Source of the DNA: Streptomyces sp. CB00455
GTDB lineage: Bacteria > Actinomycetota > Actinomycetes > Streptomycetales > Streptomycetaceae
Direction of reading: 5' to 3'
Length of the DNA: 64,000 nt
NCBI RefSeq assembly: GCF_001905445.1
Contig: NZ_LIVQ01000004.1
Span: forward strand, 516,175 to 580,174
The notes under the pieces are model-generated. The model did not search any database. It saw only the letters and a program-made list of their open reading frames with translations, and was not told where the DNA came from. The first letter of the stretch is position 1. The number at the start of each line of letters is the position of its first letter. Shown here piece by piece: positions 59,066 through 64,000 of this stretch. Both the position numbers and the translations under genes were made by a program.

Positions 59066-61096
59066 ATGGACGTGAAGCGATACTTCCGTGGGCCGGTCAT
59101 GTGGATCGTGCTGGCCGTCCTCGCCGTGGTCGTGTTGATGAATGTCGTCGGCTCCGGCGGCGGCTACAAGTCGGTGGACACCAGCGAGGTCATCAAGGCG
59201 ATCAACAGTGGCCAGGTGGAGACAGCCAAGCTGACCACCGGCGACAGCCAGATGATCAAGATCGAGCTCAAGAAGGACCAGAAGCTCGGCAAGCATGACG
59301 GCACCAAGTTCCAGGCCAACTACATCGGGGATCAGGGCGTCCAGCTCGCCCAGAACCTCCAGACCAAGTACGAAGCCGGTCAGATCCCGGACGGATACTC
59401 CGTCACGCCGGACAAGACCAGCCCGTTCCTGAGCGTGCTGCTCTCGCTCCTGCCCTTCGTCCTCATCGTCGTTGTCTTCCTGTTCCTGATGAACCAGATG
59501 CAGGGCGGCGGCTCCCGGGTCATGAACTTCGGGAAGTCCAAGGCCAAGCTCATCACCAAGGACACCCCGAAGACCACGTTCGCCGATGTCGCGGGTGCGG
59601 ACGAGGCCGTCGAGGAACTCCACGAGATCAAGGAGTTCCTCCAGGAGCCGGCGAAGTTCCAGGCCGTCGGCGCCAAGATCCCCAAGGGCGTGCTGCTGTA
59701 CGGCCCGCCCGGCACCGGCAAGACCCTGCTGGCGCGCGCCGTCGCGGGCGAAGCCGGTGTGCCCTTCTACTCGATCTCCGGATCCGACTTCGTCGAGATG
59801 TTCGTCGGTGTCGGTGCCTCGCGTGTCCGTGACCTGTTCGAGCAGGCCAAGGCCAACGCCCCGGCGATCGTCTTCGTCGACGAGATCGACGCCGTCGGCC
59901 GGCACCGCGGTGCGGGTCTCGGCGGCGGTCACGACGAGCGCGAGCAGACCCTGAACCAGCTGCTCGTCGAGATGGACGGCTTCGACGTGAAGGGCGGGGT
60001 CATCCTGATCGCCGCCACGAACCGTCCCGACATCCTCGACCCGGCGCTCCTGCGCCCCGGCCGCTTCGACCGGCAGATCGCGGTCGACCGTCCGGACATG
60101 CAGGGCCGTCTGGAGATCCTCAAGGTCCACCAGAAGGGCAAGCCGGTCGCTCCGGACGTCGACCTCTCGGCCGTCGCCCGCCGCACCCCCGGCTTCACCG
60201 GTGCCGATCTCTCCAACGTCCTGAACGAGGCGGCCCTGCTGACCGCCCGCTCGGACATGAAGCTGATCGACAACCACATGCTGGACGAGGCGATCGACCG
60301 CGTCGTGGCGGGCCCGCAGAAGCGGACCCGGATCATGTCGGACCGGGAAAAGAAGATCACCGCGTACCACGAGGGCGGTCACGCCCTGGTCGCGGCGGCC
60401 TCCCCGAACTCCGACCCGGTCCACAAGATCACGATCTTGTCCCGCGGCCGGGCACTGGGCTACACCATGGTCCTGCCCGACGAGGACAAGTACTCGACCA
60501 CGCGCAACGAGATGCTCGACCAGCTGGCCTACATGCTGGGCGGGCGCGCGGCCGAGGAGCTGGTCTTCCACGACCCGACGACGGGCGCGGCGAACGACAT
60601 CGAGAAGGCCACCGCCACGGCGCGGGCCATGGTCACGCAGTACGGCATGACCGAGCGTCTCGGTGCGATCAAGTTCGGCGGCGACAACACCGAGCCGTTC
60701 CTGGGGCGTGAGATGGCGCACCCGAGGGACTACTCGGAAGAGGTCGCGGCGCTGGTCGACGAAGAGGTCAAGAAGCTCATCGAGACCGCGCACAACGAGG
60801 CGTGGGAGATCCTCGTCGAGAACCGGGACGTCCTCGACAACCTGGTCCTCGCGCTGCTGGAGAAGGAAACGCTGAACAAGGAGCAGATCGCCGAGATCTT
60901 CTCCACGATCGTGAAGCGTCCGGCCCGCCCCGCGTGGACCGGCTCCTCCCGCCGCACCCCCTCCACCCGTCCGCCGGTGCTCTCTCCCAAGGAGCTCCAG
61001 CTGACGAATTCGGCGAACGGCACATCGGCCGCCGCCGCGCCGGTCTCCACGGAGAAGGGCGCCGAGGTGGCCCCTGAGGACCGCCCCGAGGCCTGA
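59066..61096 (+). CDS. ftsH: ATP-dependent zinc metalloprotease FtsH
   Basis: 676 residues from ATG 59066 (MDVKRYFRGP). Two membrane helices (about 12-30 and about 125-145) flank a small extracytoplasmic domain. The AAA module has GPPGTGKT (213-220), IVFVDEIDAVG and the SRH ATNRPDILDPALLRPGRFDR; the protease has HEGGH (435-439) and a later metal ligand in FHDPTTGAANDIEKA. A membrane-anchored hexamer that degrades membrane and short-lived regulatory proteins. About 200 bp upstream is non-coding and probably holds its own promoter. Confidence 0.97.
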   Translation: MDVKRYFRGPVMWIVLAVLAVVVLMNVVGSGGGYKSVDTSEVIKAINSGQVETAKLTTGDSQMIKIELKKDQKLGKHDGTKFQANYIGDQGVQLAQNLQTKYEAGQIPDGYSVTPDKTSPFLSVLLSLLPFVLIVVVFLFLMNQMQGGGSRVMNFGKSKAKLITKDTPKTTFADVAGADEAVEELHEIKEFLQEPAKFQAVGAKIPKGVLLYGPPGTGKTLLARAVAGEAGVPFYSISGSDFVEMFVGVGASRVRDLFEQAKANAPAIVFVDEIDAVGRHRGAGLGGGHDEREQTLNQLLVEMDGFDVKGGVILIAATNRPDILDPALLRPGRFDRQIAVDRPDMQGRLEILKVHQKGKPVAPDVDLSAVARRTPGFTGADLSNVLNEAALLTARSDMKLIDNHMLDEAIDRVVAGPQKRTRIMSDREKKITAYHEGGHALVAAASPNSDPVHKITILSRGRALGYTMVLPDEDKYSTTRNEMLDQLAYMLGGRAAEELVFHDPTTGAANDIEKATATARAMVTQYGMTERLGAIKFGGDNTEPFLGREMAHPRDYSEEVAALVDEEVKKLIETAHNEAWEILVENRDVLDNLVLALLEKETLNKEQIAEIFSTIVKRPARPAWTGSSRRTPSTRPPVLSPKELQLTNSANGTSAAAAPVSTEKGAEVAPEDRPEA

Positions 61097-61112
61097 TCCG
61101 TCCGGAATGGAA

Positions 61113-61154
61113 GCCGCGCCCCCCAGGTTCTAGCCTGGGGGGCGCGGCGTTTTC
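61113..61154 (+). terminator. Strong intrinsic terminator after ftsH
   Basis: GCCGCGCCCCCCAGG (61113-61127) pairs perfectly with CCTGGGGGGCGCGGC (61134-61148) over a 6-nt loop and is followed by GTTTTC. A 15-bp stem is unusually strong and should separate ftsH from folE. Confidence 0.88.
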
Positions 61155-61194
61155 ACAGGTCCGCGAGTGTGTTGCAGACAGGAACGAGGAAGAG

Positions 61195-61803
61195 ATGACC
61201 GACCCAGTGACCCTGACCGGTGGCGAGGGCACGATCGGCGAGTTCGACGAGAAGCGCGCCGAGGCGGCCGTCCGAGAGCTCCTCATCGCGGTCGGCGAGG
61301 ACCCGGACCGCGAAGGTCTGCGGGAGACCCCCGCGCGGGTGGCGCGGGCGTACCGCGAGATATTCGCGGGTCTGTGGCAGAAGCCCGAGGAGGTGCTGAC
61401 CACGACCTTCGACATCGGCCACGACGAGATGGTCCTGGTCAAGGACATCGAGGTCATGAGCTCCTGCGAGCACCACCTCGTGCCGTTCCACGGGGTCGCG
61501 CACGTCGGCTACATCCCGTCCACCAACGGCAAGATCACCGGGCTGTCGAAGCTGGCCCGCCTGGTGGACGTCTTCGCCCGCCGGCCCCAGGTCCAGGAGC
61601 GGCTGACCACGCAGATCGCCGATTCCGTGATGGAGATCCTGGACCCGCGCGGGGTCATCGTGGTCATCGAGTGCGAGCACATGTGCATGACCATGCGCGG
61701 GGTGCGCAAGCCCGGCGCGAAGACCATCACCTCGGCGGTCCGCGGCCAGCTCCGCGACCCGGCGACGCGCAACGAGGCCATGAGCCTGATCATCGCCCGC
61801 TAG
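61195..61803 (+). CDS. folE: GTP cyclohydrolase I
   Basis: 202 residues from ATG 61195 (GAGGAAGAG upstream). Signature segments: MSSCEHHLVPFHGVAHVGYI (zinc Cys and active-site His), then KLARLVDVFARRPQVQERLT and ECEHMCMTMRGVRKPGAKT. It makes dihydroneopterin triphosphate from GTP, the first step of folate synthesis. The other folate genes of the locus (folB, folK) face it on the opposite strand. Confidence 0.97.
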   Translation: MTDPVTLTGGEGTIGEFDEKRAEAAVRELLIAVGEDPDREGLRETPARVARAYREIFAGLWQKPEEVLTTTFDIGHDEMVLVKDIEVMSSCEHHLVPFHGVAHVGYIPSTNGKITGLSKLARLVDVFARRPQVQERLTTQIADSVMEILDPRGVIVVIECEHMCMTMRGVRKPGAKTITSAVRGQLRDPATRNEAMSLIIAR

Positions 61804-61807
61804 CCAG

Positions 61808-61936
61808 ATGGTGTCTCGTCGGTCGGGCGCACCCGGCGCACCGGGCGCACCCGGCGCACCGGGCGCACCCGGCGTACCGGATGCACCAGGCGTACCGGGC
61901 GCTCTGACCGACGAGAGGGCCCGCGGGCTTTCCTAG
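61808..61936 (+). repeat. Gly-Ala-Pro/Gly-Val-Pro coding tandem repeat inside an 11-bp inverted repeat
   Basis: TCTCGTCGGTC (61814-61824) and GACCGACGAGA (61906-61916) are a perfect inverted repeat between the convergent folE and DUF3180 genes, as expected for a shared terminator. The 81-bp loop is built of nine-base units (GGCGCACCC/GGCGCACCG) in tandem. Read from ATG 61808 to the TAG at 61934 the frame stays open for 42 codons and would give a collagen-like (Gly-X-Pro) peptide. There is no ribosome site, so a coding role is doubtful; replication slippage in a terminator loop is simpler. Confidence 0.7.
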
Positions 61937-62421
61937 GCCGGGGCCGGGGCCTCGGGGGACTCGTCGTCGTCCTCCGGGAGCTTCAGGACGTGCTCCAGGA
62001 AGAGGGCGGCGGCGACGACCGCCGCGCCCGCCAGGACGGAGGCGCCGGCGTACCAGGCCTGGTCCTGGCGGGCGGGGACGTCGAGGGACTCGGTCACCAG
62101 GAAGACGCCCACACCGCCGTACGCGCCTGCCACAAGGGCCGCCACCAGCGCGCTGGCCTGTCCGAACACCACGGCGCGGGCCGCCATCAGCGGCTCCACG
62201 CCCTTGGCGCCCGGCCGCCGCTCGCGCTGCGCCTTGAGGCGGGCACGCAGCGACAGGGCTGTCGCCAGCAGCACCGCGGCGATGACGCCCAGGACGATCG
62301 GCGCGGCCAGAGGGACGCCCGGCAGGGTGCCGTAGGCGTTCCACAGCCGGGCGCCCGCCCAGGACAGCACCCCGGCGACGACGAAGATCCCCGCCAGCAC
62401 GGCCGGCCTCAGTTGCTTCAC
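61933..62421 (-). CDS. DUF3180 membrane protein
   Basis: 162 residues from GTG 62421. Four hydrophobic helices: LAGIFVVAGVLSWAGARLW, PIVLGVIAAVLLATALSL, ASALVAALVAGAYGGVGVF and AGASVLAGAAVVAAALFLE, with an acidic C-terminus. The DUF3180 family accompanies folate genes in actinobacteria; the function is unknown. Confidence 0.87.
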   Translation of the reverse strand: MKQLRPAVLAGIFVVAGVLSWAGARLWNAYGTLPGVPLAAPIVLGVIAAVLLATALSLRARLKAQRERRPGAKGVEPLMAARAVVFGQASALVAALVAGAYGGVGVFLVTESLDVPARQDQAWYAGASVLAGAAVVAAALFLEHVLKLPEDDDESPEAPAPA

Positions 62422-62474
62422 TTGCGCGTTCCCCGCTTCCCGCACCGATCCTTCAGCAGTCCACAGGCTAACGA

Positions 62475-63083
62475 CTACTCGGGGAGGCGGAGTTCCAGGT
62501 CGGGGCGCGGCGTGACTCCGGTGAGGCCGATTTCGGCCAGGAGGCCGGTGACGTCGCCGTGTCCGGGGATCCGGGCCTCGGGGTCGATGTCGTGCCACGG
62601 GGCCAGGACGAAGGCCCGCTGGTGGGCGCGCGGGTGCGGGAGGGTCAGGAGGGGGTCCTCGGAGACCACGTCGGCGTACGAGACGATGTCGACGTCGATG
62701 GTGCGCGGGCCCCAGCGCTCCTCGCGGACGCGGTCGAAGGCCTCCTCGATGGCGTGACCGCGCTCCAGCAGCGAGGACGGGGGCAGCGTGGTCTTCACCG
62801 AGATGACGGCGTTGAAGTACGCGGGCTGCGAGCCGGGCTCCACGCCCCACGGCTCGGTCTCGTACACGGGGGAGACGGCCTTGACCCGCAGGCCGGGGGT
62901 GTCGCCGAGGGCGTCGATGGCGCCCTGGAGGGTCTCCAGCCGGTTGCCGAGGTTCGCGCCGAGCGCGATGACGGCCCATTTCGGGTTGGACAGGGTGACG
63001 TCCGCCGCGTCCACCGTCTCGACGACGGAGGCGGGTACCGGCTGGACCGTGGGGTCGCTCTGGGTGTTCAGTCCGTTGTTCAT
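62475..63083 (-). CDS. folK: 2-amino-4-hydroxy-6-hydroxymethyldihydropteridine pyrophosphokinase
   Basis: 202 residues from ATG 63083 (overlaps the folB stop). Signature segments: VIALGANLGNRLETLQGAID, SPVYETEPWGVEPGSQPAYF, and RWGPRTIDVDIVSYADV with LPHPRAHQRAFVLAPWHDID. It transfers pyrophosphate from ATP to the pterin. The N-terminal 35 residues are a non-conserved extension. Confidence 0.95.
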   Translation of the reverse strand: MNNGLNTQSDPTVQPVPASVVETVDAADVTLSNPKWAVIALGANLGNRLETLQGAIDALGDTPGLRVKAVSPVYETEPWGVEPGSQPAYFNAVISVKTTLPPSSLLERGHAIEEAFDRVREERWGPRTIDVDIVSYADVVSEDPLLTLPHPRAHQRAFVLAPWHDIDPEARIPGHGDVTGLLAEIGLTGVTPRPDLELRLPE

Positions 63084-63439
63084 GCGCGGCTCCGGGTGAT
63101 CGTGATGGTCACGTCGTCGAAGGGGACGGTGATGGGCGCGTCCGGCTTGTGGACGACGACCTCCACCTGTGCCACCGCTTCGTGCTTCAGGCACTGCTGG
63201 GCGATCCGCTCAGCCAGGGTTTCGATCAGGTCGACGGGCTCTCCCTGGACCACGTCGACGACCTCCTCGGCGACGACCCCGTAGTGCACGGTCTTCGCCA
63301 GGTCGTCGCCGGCCGCCGCCGGGCGGGTGTCGAGGTGCAGCACGAGGTCGACGATGAAGGTCTGGCCCTCTTCGCGTTCCCGGGGGAAGACGCCGTGGTG
63401 CCCGCGAGCCTTGAGGCCGCGCAGCGCGACACGATCCAC
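63080..63439 (-). CDS. folB: Dihydroneopterin aldolase
   Basis: 119 residues from GTG 63439, chosen because AGGAG lies 8 nt upstream; GTG 63448 is in frame. Motifs: LRGLKARGHHGVFPREREEG and DDLAKTVHYGVVAEEV with the catalytic Lys near CLKHEAVAQVEVVVHKPDAP. It cleaves dihydroneopterin to the hydroxymethyl pterin used by FolK. Coupled to folK by overlapping stop and start. Confidence 0.95.
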   Translation of the reverse strand: MDRVALRGLKARGHHGVFPREREEGQTFIVDLVLHLDTRPAAAGDDLAKTVHYGVVAEEVVDVVQGEPVDLIETLAERIAQQCLKHEAVAQVEVVVHKPDAPITVPFDDVTITITRSRA

Positions 63440-63570
63440 GCGAATCACTCCTGCTTTCGTAGGTGCTTCCGGTCCCGGGGCTCCCCGGGGCCATGGGCCT
63501 ACGCCGAGTGCGGTCGGCGTCGTCCGTCCTCGAATTTACCCGCGAAACACCTCCGGCCCCGCCGGAGGGG

Positions 63571-64000
63571 TCAGGCGGCGTCCTCCTCCTCGTCGTCGTC
63601 GGACTCCGTCAGCACGGGAGAACCGTGGTGGGACCACAGACGCCACCCCTGCGATGTGCGTCGGAACACATTCGTGGCGACGACCAGCTGGCCCACCAGG
63701 GGGCCCAGTTCCCCGCCGTCCTCGGCGGGGCCGCCACTGAGGATGTTCTCGGTGCAGGTCACCAGCGCGGTGTCGGCTATGACGGCGACCTTGGTGTCGG
63801 TGAGGAAGAACTGGATGTAGTCGGTGTGGGACATGATCAGCGCGTAGGAGCGCAGTACCTCGCCGCGGCCGGAGAGCACCGGCCAGCCGGGGTGCACGCA
63901 GGAGATCTCGTCATCGAGCCAGAGCGCCGACAGCGCGTCGAAGTCCCCCCGCTCCATGGCCTCGTAGAAGGCCGTGTTGACCTCTTCGACCGCTTCGATG
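63571..64000 (-). CDS. SnoaL/NTF2-like protein (start outside window)
   Basis: The frame is open to the window edge; the internal ATG 63957 is not the likely start because the upstream codons read EAVEEVNTAFYEAMERGDFD, the usual N-terminus of the family. The rest (LWLDDEISCVHPGWPVLSGR and ALVTCTENILSGG) is a typical cone-shaped NTF2 fold, small and of unknown substrate. The acidic C-terminus (SDDDEEEDAA) is variable. It precedes folB on the same strand, as in other Streptomyces folate loci, where folP would follow upstream. Confidence 0.85.
   Translation of the reverse strand, partial: IEAVEEVNTAFYEAMERGDFDALSALWLDDEISCVHPGWPVLSGRGEVLRSYALIMSHTDYIQFFLTDTKVAVIADTALVTCTENILSGGPAEDGGELGPLVGQLVVATNVFRRTSQGWRLWSHHGSPVLTESDDDEEEDAA

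Noticed and set aside
1..64000. CRISPR arrays, rRNA genes, NRPS/PKS genes
   Set aside because: No regularly spaced repeats, no rRNA-like sequence and no carrier-protein or condensation/ketosynthase motifs were seen.

Overview
The window is high-GC actinobacterial DNA, almost certainly from a Streptomyces. Supporting signs are the GTG/TTG starts with GGAG-type ribosome sites, a DUF397 / ATP-binding / XRE-DUF5753 regulatory cluster, a TipA-type regulator, and the core block ppa, dacB, DUF2342 protease, tilS, hpt, ftsH, folE followed by the convergent folB, folK, DUF3180. It has two parts. Positions 1 to about 35,690 are accessory DNA that ends in the 3' part of a tRNA-Thr(CGU) gene (an attR). 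Positions 35,691 to 64,000 are ordinary chromosome.

Accessory region, left to right. (a) 1-6,633 is a plasmid- or ICE-like mobilisation module: XRE repressor, AlpA/excisionase-like protein, DUF3631 replication-type ATPase, a repeat-rich non-coding stretch, a DUF2637 (SpdB-like) membrane protein, MobC and a relaxase. No integrase is visible; it should lie to the left. (b) 6,664-15,965 is a seven-gene, translationally coupled minus-strand operon: kinase, archaeal-type S-adenosylmethionine synthetase, kinase, histidine phosphatase, second seryl-tRNA synthetase, glycosyltransferase and an alanyl-tRNA-synthetase-like protein. A divergent XRE/TPR regulator and a creatininase-family amidohydrolase face it. 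I do not recognise this set. It is my best candidate for an undescribed system, either a small biosynthetic/self-protection cluster or a tRNA-charging-related conflict system. (c) 16,357-20,290 is a coupled alpha/beta-hydrolase, caspase-like protease and unknown-protein trio. Remnants of an XRE regulator and an HD-domain gene follow, with a Nudix gene between them. (d) 21,903-31,385 is a defence island: MutL/MORC-type ATPase, Z1 helicase, PD-(D/E)xK DUF4420 and AIPR in one operon, convergent with a cytosine-C5 methyltransferase. The methyltransferase carries an endonuclease-III-like [4Fe-4S] tail. (e) 31,795-33,984 is a large unknown protein with a HEPN-like Rx4H motif. (f) 33,976-35,690 holds two copies of an about 160-bp attachment region 1.55 kb apart. 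They flank one excisionase/HTH-type gene, which suggests serial integration at one tRNA.

The core region carries cell-wall genes (two penicillin-binding proteins and a serine hydrolase), transporters (FUSC, DedA, ThrE), a DNA polymerase I-like enzyme, an aldehyde dehydrogenase, the TipA regulator with its palindromic promoter, and nucleotide/folate/tRNA housekeeping. Two regulatory details stand out. A TGCACGTGCA-type palindrome occurs at three sites in the DUF397/ATPase/XRE cluster. A collagen-like Gly-X-Pro repeat lies inside a folE-downstream inverted repeat.

All assignments come from reading translations and motifs by eye. No database search was run.
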